Positions 26,092-34,242 of a DNA stretch of 64,000 nt are shown piece by piece (within the stretch, counting starts at the first letter, position 1; every line of letters begins with the position of its first letter). The DNA comes from Shewanella denitrificans OS217 (lineage in GTDB: Bacteria; Pseudomonadota; Gammaproteobacteria; Enterobacterales; Shewanellaceae). The translations under genes were made by a program, and so were the position numbers. The stretch lies in NCBI RefSeq assembly GCF_000013765.1, contig NC_007954.1, positions 2,418,001 through 2,482,000 of the forward strand. Reading direction: 5' to 3'. Below the pieces are notes generated by a model. It had not been told where the DNA came from. It was given only the letters and a program-made list of their open reading frames with translations, and searched no databases.

Positions 26092-27372
26092 GTTCGAAAT
26101 TCTGTGTCAGGTTAAGTTTAAATTTCTAGCACGCTGTCTAAACGCCCTTCAAAATAAATCGCTAACTGAGATAAACAAAGGCTCCAATTGTGAATGGGCA
26201 TTGTCCATTTATTCGAGGCGTTCAATATGCCAGCATAAAGTAGCTTCAACAAGCTATTTTCATTAGGAAAAGCCCCTTTAGTTTTGGTTAACTTCCTAAA
26301 TTGACGGTGTACCGCTTCCACCGCATTCGTGGTGTAAATTACTTTTCTGATGTGCTCTGGATACTTAAAATAGTGCGATAAATTGTGCCACTTACGGCGC
26401 CAAGAATTAATAACAAGTGGATAAGCCTCGCCCCATTTCGCTTCTAGTTCATCTAACGCTAGCTCCGCCGCTTCCTTGCTCACCGCGCGATAAACACACT
26501 TTAAATCGGCCATGAACGCCTTCTGGTTTTTCGAGGCGACGTACTTCATTGAGTTGCGAATTTGGTGAATGACGCACAGCTGCGTCTCTGTATTCGGGAA
26601 GATACTGGCGATGGCTTCAGGAAACCCCGTCAGGCCATCAACACAGGCAATAAGGATGTCTTTTACGCCGCGATTATTAAGATCGGTCAGCACAGATAAC
26701 CAGTAATTAGCCCCTTCATTGTCAGATAAATGCAGGCCGAGTATTTCTTTTTTTCCCTGCATATTAAGGGCTAGCAGGGTGTACACCGCTTTACTGATGT
26801 AACGGCCATCTTCTTTGACTTTGTAATGTATCGCATCGAGCCAGACAATCGGGTAGTGGCTGTCGAGTGGGCGCTGTTGCCAGGCTTTAAGCTCAGGAAT
26901 GAGCTTGTCAGTTATGGCGTTAATGGTCGCGCTGGAGACATTAATGCCGTACATTTCCTCGACGTGCTGATTGATGTCACGGTAGCTCATGCCCATGCTG
27001 AACATCGACAGCACTTTGCGGTCGATTTCATCGGTGAGCGTGGTTTGGTTCTTCTTGATAAGCTGAGGTTCAAAAGAGCCATTTCTATCACGAGGCGTAT
27101 CTAGCTCAAAGCTGCCTGAGGGATGCTTAATCGTTTTAGCCGTCTTACCATTCTTGCGGTTAGGTTGCTCATCATGAGCCGAGTGCTGCTCAAGTTCGGC
27201 TTGAAGCGCCGCTTCGGTAAGTTGTTTAATCAAGGGGCCAAGAATACTGTCTTTGCCTGTGAGGTTTTTACCTGCTTGAAGATCTTTAAGGGCTTGTTCA
27301 AAGTTAAAAGGTTGAGTCATGTGTCATTCCTGTTTTTGTACAGTTTACTGAAATGACACAGAATTATGAACA
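26092..27372 (-). mobile_element. IS256-family insertion sequence
   Basis: About 1.28 kb bounded by imperfect terminal inverted repeats: GTTCGAAATTCTGTGTCA at the left and TGACACAGAATTATGAAC at the right. It holds one intact transposase gene. The 8 bp outside each end (CCGAGGGC and ACTACCAA) do not match, so either no target duplication survives or the true ends differ by a few bases. It lies between an R repeat and non-coding DNA, so no intact gene is interrupted. Confidence 0.88.
26118..27320 (-). CDS. IS256-family (Mutator-type) transposase
   Basis: A 400-residue transposase, full length for the family. The DDE residues fall in PIVWLDAIHYKVKE near 167, IACVDGLTGFPEAI near 229 and YTTNAVEAVHRQFRK near 333; the last is the Mutator-type signature. 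The C/D region CVIHQIRNSMKYVASK is typical. No frameshift or stop is seen, so it may be active. It is the only gene of its element. Confidence 0.95.
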   Translation of the reverse strand: MTQPFNFEQALKDLQAGKNLTGKDSILGPLIKQLTEAALQAELEQHSAHDEQPNRKNGKTAKTIKHPSGSFELDTPRDRNGSFEPQLIKKNQTTLTDEIDRKVLSMFSMGMSYRDINQHVEEMYGINVSSATINAITDKLIPELKAWQQRPLDSHYPIVWLDAIHYKVKEDGRYISKAVYTLLALNMQGKKEILGLHLSDNEGANYWLSVLTDLNNRGVKDILIACVDGLTGFPEAIASIFPNTETQLCVIHQIRNSMKYVASKNQKAFMADLKCVYRAVSKEAAELALDELEAKWGEAYPLVINSWRRKWHNLSHYFKYPEHIRKVIYTTNAVEAVHRQFRKLTKTKGAFPNENSLLKLLYAGILNASNKWTMPIHNWSLCLSQLAIYFEGRLDSVLEI

Positions 27373-27909
27373 CTACCAATTAGCCACTTAATTTGGTAAG
27401 CGTCGCACTTCTGTGTTGAATTTGGTCTTTTTAAAATAGTGGTTTCAAGGCACATTATCTCAACCAATTTGATTGTTAAGCTTATCTTGGAAGTTGATAA
27501 ATTCGAACAGCCATTATAAATCTTTTTTGTCTTTTCTGTCTTTTCTGTCTTTTCTGTCTTGCAAGTGATTCCGCGTTTTTAATTTGCAAATGATTAAAAA
27601 AAGCTACACCTAATGGGAAAAATGCAACCAACTTAGTACCAATGAGTGAATCAAATCACAACGAGAATAGTAAATCTTATTAATAATCAATATCTAAAAC
27701 ATAAAGTCTTCATAATCTAAATGAACTAATCATGCCCGCCGCATGATACGATCGTTTCAATGCAATGAAGTGCTGATGTTAACTGAGAGTTTTAATAGAT
27801 TTTCAGACTTATTATTCCTGCTGTTTAACTTTACTTCCCCTTATAATCTGCTACATTTTTTTAACACCATGAAGCCTGAGCTAAAGCAAGACGCAAACAA
27901 GGACGTAGC
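27373..27909. other. Intergenic region after the IS256 element
   Basis: About 540 bp without a gene. At 27508-27520 CAGCCATTATAAA matches the head of the R repeat. At 27527-27561 a 9-bp unit CTTTTCTGT repeats about three and a half times. TATAAT at 27842-27847 could be a -10 box for the following lipoprotein gene; no good -35 is evident. Confidence 0.6.
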
Positions 27910-28650
27910 ATGAAATTTTCTACAACCAATATTTTTCATTTAACTTTACTATTCTTAACACCGTTGATGTTCGGATGCTCAAGTCAAAGCCGTGTAGAGG
28001 AGTTGGTAAATAGTAGCTATTCAGATAGAAATCTCATCACCCTTGAACAATCAGCAATGATAGCAAGGAAATACTTCGTATCACCGTCAAGTGATAAAAA
28101 TGACAAAAGTGACAAAAGTGAGTGGATTAACCAAATCATTTTGGATAAATTCAATAGTTCGAATAATAATGACAAAAAGCAAATAAGGAACGATTTAATT
28201 GATGAACTTTTTATTTTATCAGATTACAATTACAACAATTACAAGATAAATATATCACAAGCAAAGAAGTCGATAGATTTAGGTACAGATATGTACTCCT
28301 TACTTTTGACAGGGGCTGCTGCACTTACTACGGGAGGAAATACGCCTAATATTCTCGCAGGAATTGCAACATTTATTACTGGAACTAAGGAAAGTTTTGA
28401 TAAAACCCTTTTCGCTGAACAAACCATTGACACTCTTATAAATATAATGGATGGTCGTAGAATGGAGCTGAAAGTGAAAATTTCATCAAAAAAGGAACGT
28501 AATATAAATGAGTTTTCATTACTAACAGCTATTAGAGAAATCATTGAAATGCATCATCATGGAAACGTATTATCAGCTTTATCATTTATGCAAGAAAAAT
28601 CTGCAGCTTTTCAACAAGAGCAAACTAAGAAATACTTAGACACGAAATAA
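27910..28650 (+). CDS. Putative lipoprotein of unknown function
   Basis: A 246-residue protein with a lipoprotein signal: hydrophobic segment to residue 20 and lipobox LMFGC with Cys23 as the lipidation site. The mature part is polar and Lys/Asp/Asn-rich, with one apolar glycine-rich stretch near residues 135-160 (SLLLTGAAALTTGGNTP, then ILAGIATFITGT) that could insert in a membrane. I do not recognise the family. AAGGACGT precedes the ATG. An R repeat head lies 30 bp past the stop. AT-rich codon use marks it as island cargo. Confidence 0.65.
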   Translation: MKFSTTNIFHLTLLFLTPLMFGCSSQSRVEELVNSSYSDRNLITLEQSAMIARKYFVSPSSDKNDKSDKSEWINQIILDKFNSSNNNDKKQIRNDLIDELFILSDYNYNNYKINISQAKKSIDLGTDMYSLLLTGAAALTTGGNTPNILAGIATFITGTKESFDKTLFAEQTIDTLINIMDGRRMELKVKISSKKERNINEFSLLTAIREIIEMHHHGNVLSALSFMQEKSAAFQQEQTKKYLDTK

Positions 28651-28682
28651 TTTTACTTAGCACATGAATTAAATAATTGTAA

Positions 28683-28745
28683 ATTTAGCCAGCCATTATA
28701 AAACAACTAAAAAATTAACTCAGAATTTAATATGGGTGTCTCGCG
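28683..28745 (+). repeat. Truncated R repeat (R2) joined to S repeat
   Basis: AGCCAGCCATTATAAAACAA is the R head; it then switches to AAAAATTAACTCAGAATTTA, a sequence related to 38757-38800 and 40559-40602 (S repeat). The join shows recombination between repeat families. Confidence 0.65.
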
Positions 28746-28871
28746 ACTACTAAAACGTTAGGAGTAAAGCAGTTGAACAGAAAAATAAGGCCTAAAGGCC
28801 TTAGGTGAGTAGATTATTGCCTTGGTTCATCGGGAACGCCCATATATGTCCATAATTCTCATCGTTTTATA

Positions 28872-29504
28872 TTATTTATGAAATCTCTGATACTCAGTAG
28901 GCGTAAAATAAATCGTTGGCATTACCATTTCGAGACTGTCTGGAGTATTTTTATATTTTAATGTCAATTCAAAATCATCACTACAAATTATTGGTGAATT
29001 CAAATTTAAGTAGAAATTATAATAATTTAGCCCTTGTGATTTTACAAGTTGCGGTATTTTGTTGTTTTCCCATAGCGTCACCAAAGTATCGCCTACAGAA
29101 TCATTACCAATCACTTCAATTGCATCAGAGGCATTTAAAGGAATAAATTCGCCATTCCTCCACACATCAACCTTATCAACACTAACAATACTACCTTTAT
29201 TAATAATAAGAATTTTTTCTCTATTTATAAAAATATCTTCCTTCGACCAAATCCAAACGACAATACTTCTGTAACCATTATCACAACTAGAATTTGATAA
29301 ATTATCTTTTTGGGCCATAGGCGTGTCAAATTTTAAATATATATTATCCCCTACATTTAAAACAGGCTTATACTCATGGCCTGACTTTATATATCCATAT
29401 TGTTTTTTATTATGTGGTGTTAATCCATATGTACTCGTCACCCAATTACTATGGAAGCTCGTACACCCAGTAAGCATTAAAAAAATAAACAATAATCTTT
29501 TCAT
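28872..29504 (-). CDS. Putative lipoprotein of unknown function
   Basis: A 210-residue protein with a short lipoprotein signal (MKRLLFIFLMLTGC, lipobox LTGC, Cys14). The mature part is beta-rich with many aromatic and Asn residues; two Cys (about residues 75 and 175) may form a disulfide. The family is not recognised. It is convergent with the preceding lipoprotein gene, and its 5' side faces repeat R3 about 120 bp upstream. AT-rich. Confidence 0.6.
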   Translation of the reverse strand: MKRLLFIFLMLTGCTSFHSNWVTSTYGLTPHNKKQYGYIKSGHEYKPVLNVGDNIYLKFDTPMAQKDNLSNSSCDNGYRSIVVWIWSKEDIFINREKILIINKGSIVSVDKVDVWRNGEFIPLNASDAIEVIGNDSVGDTLVTLWENNKIPQLVKSQGLNYYNFYLNLNSPIICSDDFELTLKYKNTPDSLEMVMPTIYFTPTEYQRFHK

Positions 29505-29625
29505 CGCTACCCCCCAAAACTATTTAAATTCTGACAATAATCACCACCTAAACCAACATAATTGATGTACAAAACAGGGACAATCGTACCACCTAGTACT
29601 AAAGAGTTTTGTATCCTAGCTTAAA

Positions 29626-29740
29626 ATCTGGCCAGTCATTATAAAACAATAACATAAAGCACTTTCGAGATGCGCTCAAGCAAGATTGTGAGATTTCACA
29701 ACTTGAAGGATAATACGAGGTGAGGTTGAGGGCGGATTAC
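29626..29740 (+). repeat. R-family repeat, copy R3 (tail type A)
   Basis: ATCTGGCCAGTCATTATAAA continues through AACAATAACATAAAGCACTT and CTCAAGCAAGATTGTGAG into a tail (ACAACTTGAAGGATAATACG and on) shared with R6. Same orientation as all other copies although the adjacent gene is on the minus strand. Confidence 0.88.
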
Positions 29741-29890
29741 CGTGGTAGCTGGTTAGTAAGTGGACTGATTCCTCATTGAGGGTTTTAGGCTCAACTTAAT
29801 TGCCTAATATATGCCCACCTTTACTATACATTGACCTCTTAAAAGACTAAGATTTTTATCTTTTTTTAGCCTGACGACAAGTGACTTATA

Positions 29891-30193
29891 ATGATATTGA
29901 ACATACTCATTCTGTTAAGTTTTTCCATCTGTATAATCGCTTTAGCTGTCACCTGCATTCTAGGGATTTGTTTAGGAATAATATTAAAGAAACAGGATAC
30001 TCGCGCTTACAATAAAATGTATCTGTTTTTTACTCCATACTCTTTATTACAACTTTCCGGCTATGCCAAGGACAAAAAAAACCAGCGACTGTTAAAACAA
30101 AGGTGGCTACTAAGTACATTAAAATACTCAATACCTAGCGTATTAATCTCATTCATCCTAACTTGCATCTTGGCTTTGTATAACACTCACTAA
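29891..30193 (+). CDS. Small membrane protein of unknown function
   Basis: A 100-residue protein with two strong membrane segments (about residues 5-33 and 78-96) and a basic loop between them (KDKKNQRLLKQRW). The topology suggests an inner-membrane protein with the basic loop in the cytoplasm. No family is recognised. The upstream spacing GACAAGTGACTTATA lacks a convincing ribosome site. It lies between R3 and the composite IS10-like structure. Confidence 0.5.
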   Translation: MILNILILLSFSICIIALAVTCILGICLGIILKKQDTRAYNKMYLFFTPYSLLQLSGYAKDKKNQRLLKQRWLLSTLKYSIPSVLISFILTCILALYNTH

Positions 30194-30242
30194 CCTTAGT
30201 TGCACTTACTGAGAACGCCAGAGTTTAACAGTAGCTAAAAAT

Positions 30243-30606
30243 CTAGGGAATCCCCAGATAATCCTGTTGTAATTCAAGATAGCAGACACACATGGTGCTA
30301 TCAGTTCTAATCAATTTCGCCACTCTCACACAATATGGCTACTAAAACTCACATCTTGTGTGCTGCTGGCAAATTTAAGCATATATTACACGAATCACTC
30401 AAAAAACAATGCCCTTACTCTTATAATATAAGCATCAAACATCGCGCGGTATTATCTGTTGTCTGACTGGGAAAAGAAGTACGACGAAGGCCGTAATTCG
30501 CACCCCATTCCGTTAAAAAAGTTGTCGATAATTTACTGGGCATTAAACGAATATATCTAACTGGTTCATACCGCTGGCAGACCGAAATTATGAGGGGATC
30601 CGCCAG
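30243..30606 (+). mobile_element. Internally deleted IS10-like element (MITE-like remnant)
   Basis: 364 bp that begin CTAGGGAATCCCCAGATAAT and end TTATGAGGGGATCCGCCAG, the same ends as the full element at 31163-32481, but nearly the whole transposase gene is missing. The parts that remain match the 5' and 3' ends of the full copy at roughly 75-80 percent by eye. The left outer 9 bp are GCTAAAAAT and the right outer 9 bp CGCCCCTCT. Confidence 0.85.
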
Positions 30607-30679
30607 CGCCCCTCTAATAAGTGAACCATGCGCTGGCGGGCGATTTGCTCAGAAAATGGCATGAAAGCCTTGGAAAATC

Positions 30680-31129
30680 TTAATTCAGAGACTTGTTAGT
30701 GTTTTCAGCAGGTTCAAAACCGTAACGCCATTCATTGAAAAGATCATCTGAGCTTTTAATACCAAGAATATCCATTATCCTCTCCATGTATCGTAATGCT
30801 CTATCAGCATCCTCAGAGTCAAAACTGCCAAATTGACCGATTGTTAACTTGAACTGGCTGAGCACAAAATCCTTGGTTGGATTTTCTACGATCCCAAGTA
30901 ATATTCGAGAAGTAAGGTCATTTACTATTACTTCAGCGCTTATCCTTGTCGCATCGTCGGGCGCACCTGGGTACATGATGACGGGGTCTTCAATAAACTT
31001 CTTTTCAGCAAGTAAGACTTCTAGTTTAGTTACTACTTGATCATTCATTTTCAGTACCTGTTCCTCACCAAAGGAGCAAGAAGTGAGAAGGTACATTAGC
31101 ACCACAAACCATAAATATCTAAGATGCAT
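30680..31129 (-). CDS. Putative lipoprotein, DUF4844-like
   Basis: A 149-residue protein with a lipoprotein signal (lipobox LLTSC, Cys18). The mature part, with DPVIMYPGAPDDATRISAEV, NPTKDFVLSQFKLT and MERIMDILGIKSSDDLFNEW, resembles what I recall of the DUF4844 family, whose function is unknown; this match is from memory and needs a profile search. It is the only gene in the 556-bp segment between the two IS10-like elements, so it is probably cargo brought in on a small circle. Confidence 0.6.
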   Translation of the reverse strand: MHLRYLWFVVLMYLLTSCSFGEEQVLKMNDQVVTKLEVLLAEKKFIEDPVIMYPGAPDDATRISAEVIVNDLTSRILLGIVENPTKDFVLSQFKLTIGQFGSFDSEDADRALRYMERIMDILGIKSSDDLFNEWRYGFEPAENTNKSLN

Positions 31130-31162
31130 CTTCCAGCCAACTCCTGAAAACTAACGCCCCAC

Positions 31163-32481
31163 TCTAGGGAATCCCCTGATAATTGCTTTTATTTTCAATT
31201 TAGTAGACACGCATGGTGCTATCTGATCTAATCAATTTCGCCAAAAACCTACTAGATCTAACACCATGCGTGATATCCATATCTTACACGATTTAATCAA
31301 AAAACAATGCCCTCAAATACACCAAAAACGACTTAATTCTCTGATGGTTGCCACTGAGTCACTCCTCGATGGTAATCAACTATCACTTACTCAGCTTGGT
31401 CGTAATATTACGGGCTCCGTGGCAGCTAAACACAACATTAAACGTATTGACCGACTCTTAGGTAATTATCACTTAGCTCAAGATAAAATAACAATATATC
31501 AGTGGCATGCTCGCTATCTTTGTGGCGCAAACCCTATGCCTATTATTCTCGTCGATTGGTCTGATGTCCGTGAACAGCTTCGAATAATGACGCTACGCGC
31601 ATCCATCAGCGTTCAAGGTCGCTCTGTGACTCTGTATGAACGGACTTTCTTGTTTGAGGACTACAACGCACCTCGCAGCCATAATGCTTTTCTCGCTGAA
31701 CTTGCCAACGTTTTACCTCAAGGTTGTTGTCCTCTGATTGTCACCGATGCAGGCTATCGCAATACCTGGTTTAGGGAAGTTGAGCGCTATGGCTGGTTCT
31801 GGCTTGGCAGAGTGCGAGGCGATGTAAGCTTTATGCACCACGGGCAAACCACTTGGCATTCAAATAAATCACTCTACTCAAAAGCAAACTCAACCGCTAA
31901 ATACATAGGTAATGTTCAGCTTGCACGTAAATCACCGCTAAGCTGCCATTTACATCTATTTAAGGCTAAGTCCAAATTACGTAAAGATAAGCGCTCTTCA
32001 AAAACGGGCCGAAACCACACCGCACAAAAGAGTTATCGCTTAGGCAGTAAGGAGCCGTGGCTGCTGGCGACCAACTTACCGCCTGAATACTTCAATCCAG
32101 CAAAAGTGGTTGAGCTATATGCTAAACGCATGCAAATTGAAGAAACCTTTCGGGATTTAAAAAGCCCACAATATGGCATGGGATTGAGGCAAAGTCGCAG
32201 TCGGTGTCCAAAGCGATATGATGTATTGTTGCTTATCGCTATGCTGGCAGAAATACTGTTGTGGTGTATAGGCATAGCCGCGAGGCATCTTGGCTGGCAG
32301 AAGGATTTCCAAGCTAACAGCATCAAATATCGCGCTGTATTATCCGTTGTAAGATTAGGAAAAGAAGTGCGGCGAAGGCCAAAATACACACTAAAAGCAT
32401 CGATAATTTACTGGGCATTAAACGAATATATCAAACTGGTTCATACCGCTGGCAGACCTAAATTATGAGGGGATCCGCCAG
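31163..32481 (+). mobile_element. Complete IS4-family (IS10 group) insertion sequence
   Basis: 1319 bp with IS10-type ends: CTAGGGAATCCCCTGATAAT at the left and, read inward from the right, CTGGCGGATCCCCTCATAAT. It holds one intact transposase gene. Its own flanking 9-mers differ (CGCCCCACT and GCTAAAAAT), but each is matched by a flank of the remnant copy at 30243-30606. Confidence 0.93.
31266..32468 (+). CDS. IS4-family (IS10 group) transposase
   Basis: A 400-residue DDE transposase. The three acidic residues lie in IILVDWSDVRE near 97, LIVTDAGYRNTWFR near 160 and the YREK-type box YAKRMQIEETFRDLKS near 285. Length matches Tn10 transposase (402). The gene appears intact. The start ATG overlaps the palindromic ACACCATGCGTG region, which in IS10 is also involved in expression control; I see no RNA-OUT equivalent with confidence. 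Confidence 0.95.
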   Translation: MRDIHILHDLIKKQCPQIHQKRLNSLMVATESLLDGNQLSLTQLGRNITGSVAAKHNIKRIDRLLGNYHLAQDKITIYQWHARYLCGANPMPIILVDWSDVREQLRIMTLRASISVQGRSVTLYERTFLFEDYNAPRSHNAFLAELANVLPQGCCPLIVTDAGYRNTWFREVERYGWFWLGRVRGDVSFMHHGQTTWHSNKSLYSKANSTAKYIGNVQLARKSPLSCHLHLFKAKSKLRKDKRSSKTGRNHTAQKSYRLGSKEPWLLATNLPPEYFNPAKVVELYAKRMQIEETFRDLKSPQYGMGLRQSRSRCPKRYDVLLLIAMLAEILLWCIGIAARHLGWQKDFQANSIKYRAVLSVVRLGKEVRRRPKYTLKASIIYWALNEYIKLVHTAGRPKL

Positions 32482-32628
32482 GCTAAAAATAAACGATTAC
32501 CACAACCCACTACAAATCAGCCCAACGATAAAGGCTAAATCGTTATGATTTATATATCACACAAAAAACGGGTGTGACAGTGTAGAATAGGACAATGCTT
32601 GGCATCCGTTAACTTTATTAGGTCTGGT

Positions 32629-33384
32629 ATGAAATTCAATAAAAAAGCAGTAGGCATACTTTTATTCATTTTTTTAATCATTGCCGCATTAACGTTCCTC
32701 TTATCGAAAGCTTATAGCCTGTACAGTATTCATACTGTTGCAAATGAATATGAGCCTAATAAGCAATTCTCTCGCTTAATACCTAGAGAAATTCAAACTT
32801 TAGATGATATCACTGCATTGTCAAAGATAGAGCTTGGCTACTTTTCAGCCAAGTCATCGATTAATTTGTCACCATCAGTCTCCCCTTCCTCAAAAAAATT
32901 TAAAAATTATTATTTTTCTGCTGAAACAAAAGAAGGTACATTTAAGGGCTTATCCATAAAAGATAAGACCTCTGAAGTAAGTCTTGTGAGCAAGTCACTT
33001 CAATCTCAAGATCAAATTAAGCTAGAAGAGTTATTTGAGAAAGGTAATTTAGACTCTGACTTCGATTTAGTTAAGCTTTGTTTAAATACGTCTCCTGACA
33101 CGTTGACCTTGCTTTCATCCTCTCATGACTTCCAATTAGCCATGTCAGCAATTATTTTTCGTTCTATTTTTATAATATATGACGGTGGCATTTTTGAATT
33201 TGAACTGCCAAGTGGATTAAAAGGAATTCAGTTTGGTGACCCAAAAGAAAGCCACACCGTGGCCATATTTCTTTATGATAATAGAAAAGCGTTATTTGAG
33301 ATTAATTTCGCTCAATTTTCTCAACAGGAAATAGATTTTTTTCTAAATACAATAGATGTTAATGAGCCAGAACTCGGAGAATAA
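32629..33384 (+). CDS. Membrane-anchored protein of unknown function
   Basis: About 251 residues when started at the ATG at 32629 (the frame is open from a TTG at 32599). One N-terminal membrane segment (about residues 8-30, KAVGILLFIFLIIAALTFLL) anchors a polar domain of about 215 residues, probably periplasmic. The domain is Ser/Phe/Leu-rich with no motif I recognise. AT-rich, single gene, lies just right of the composite IS structure. Confidence 0.6.
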   Translation: MKFNKKAVGILLFIFLIIAALTFLLSKAYSLYSIHTVANEYEPNKQFSRLIPREIQTLDDITALSKIELGYFSAKSSINLSPSVSPSSKKFKNYYFSAETKEGTFKGLSIKDKTSEVSLVSKSLQSQDQIKLEELFEKGNLDSDFDLVKLCLNTSPDTLTLLSSSHDFQLAMSAIIFRSIFIIYDGGIFEFELPSGLKGIQFGDPKESHTVAIFLYDNRKALFEINFAQFSQQEIDFFLNTIDVNEPELGE

Positions 33385-33438
33385 ATCATTTGAGCCATCG
33401 GTCGATAGCCTCGATTATCATGCCTACTGCTGCGAATT

Positions 33439-33759
33439 TTATAACGTCTGACAAACTTCTTTGTTGTCTATCATATGATAGTAAAACGGACTTATTGCAT
33501 CACTACCTTGAGGTAAGATGCCAATGACATAATGGCCATCAGTTTGGTCTCCAACGAAATTATAATAAAAAATCTGTGCCGCACGCCAATTGCGTTGATT
33601 TTTTGCCTCGCATATTGAGAAAGCTTCCCCTGCCTGTATGGCTTGCTCAATTGCAGTTTTTTTATCAGTAAAAAATCGTGCCATCGATTGGGTTATACCC
33701 TGAAAATGGTTAGGCCCCGTAAAAGGTGTTAAACCCTCAAAAAAAATCAGGCCAGCCAT
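33439..33759 (-). CDS. Hypothetical protein whose first ATG lies in an R repeat
   Basis: Up to 106 residues; the ATG at 33759 is inside repeat R4 (ATGGCTGGCCTGATT is R read backwards) and has no ribosome site. A later ATG at 33687 gives 82 residues starting MARFFTDKK. Reading on from the first start, TPFTGPNHFQGITQ looks like real coding sequence, so the gene may have lost its original 5' end to the repeat. The C-terminal part (QRNWRAAQIFYYNFVGDQ, HYVIGILPQG) is unrecognised. Function unknown. Confidence 0.45.
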   Translation of the reverse strand: MAGLIFFEGLTPFTGPNHFQGITQSMARFFTDKKTAIEQAIQAGEAFSICEAKNQRNWRAAQIFYYNFVGDQTDGHYVIGILPQGSDAISPFYYHMIDNKEVCQTL

Positions 33760-33994
33760 TATAAAACAATAACATAATGCATTTTCGACATGTGCTCAAG
33801 CGAGATTGTGAGGGTTTGTTGCTAGAAAGCCGATATCGCTGGAGTTTATGGAAGCAGATTGGCTAATTCGACGGATTTCCTTCAAAAAAGTGATTGTTAG
33901 CCACAATAGCCCAACGCATTAAAGAGTTAAGCTGATTTAGAAAAATTGTTATTACAACGAATTTGAGATTTGCCCGCTTTTAAGTGCTGGCGGG
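33746..33994 (+). repeat. R-family repeat, copy R4 (long form, tail type B)
   Basis: About 249 bp. The head ATCAGGCCAGCCATTATAAA is followed by the common core and by the type B tail (GGTTTGTTGCTAGAAAGCCG and on) ending in a CCCGC/GCGGG hairpin around TTTTAAGT. It is nearly identical to R5 at 35437-35686 along its whole length. Confidence 0.92.
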
Positions 33995-34053
33995 ATTTAA
34001 CAATGCGTGCCGCCGTTAACTCCACCAAATCCATCTTGAAAGCTAGAGTCAAA

Positions 34054-34188
34054 ACAAAGAATTAGCCGAAGTCTGCTGTAAAAAAGTACTACCAAAAACC
34101 AGAAAAAACCTATAGCATCTTACGTTAGCTCTAGAGTTACCGATACATCTTGGACATGGAATAGGCCCAGCTCAACAAGCGATTTATT
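34054..34188 (+). repeat. Q repeat, second copy (coding remnant)
   Basis: Diverged direct repeat of 24966-25105. Both include AATTAGCCGAAGTCTGCTG and later CTTGGACATG and CGATTTAT. Reading in one frame gives QNKELAEVCCKKVLP, matching the peptide of the first copy. Confidence 0.75.
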
Positions 34189-34242
34189 CGCCGCAAACAG
34201 CGCAACGTATAAGGACTAAAATGTTATGTACAAAAGGAAATT

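Larger units (their letters stand above)
30234..32490. mobile_element. Composite IS10-like structure with nested reciprocal 9-bp duplications
   Basis: Two directly oriented IS10-like elements (30243-30606 remnant, 31163-32481 complete) enclose 556 bp with one lipoprotein gene. Outside both elements stands the same 9-mer GCTAAAAAT (30234-30242 and 32482-32490). Inside, CGCCCCTCT (30607-30615) and CGCCCCACT (31154-31162) match at 8 of 9. This is the pattern expected when a circle carrying one IS insertion fuses with a chromosomal IS insertion. Confidence 0.85.

Noticed and set aside
27527..27561. CRISPR-like repeats
   Set aside because: This is a simple 9-bp tandem repeat with no spacers.
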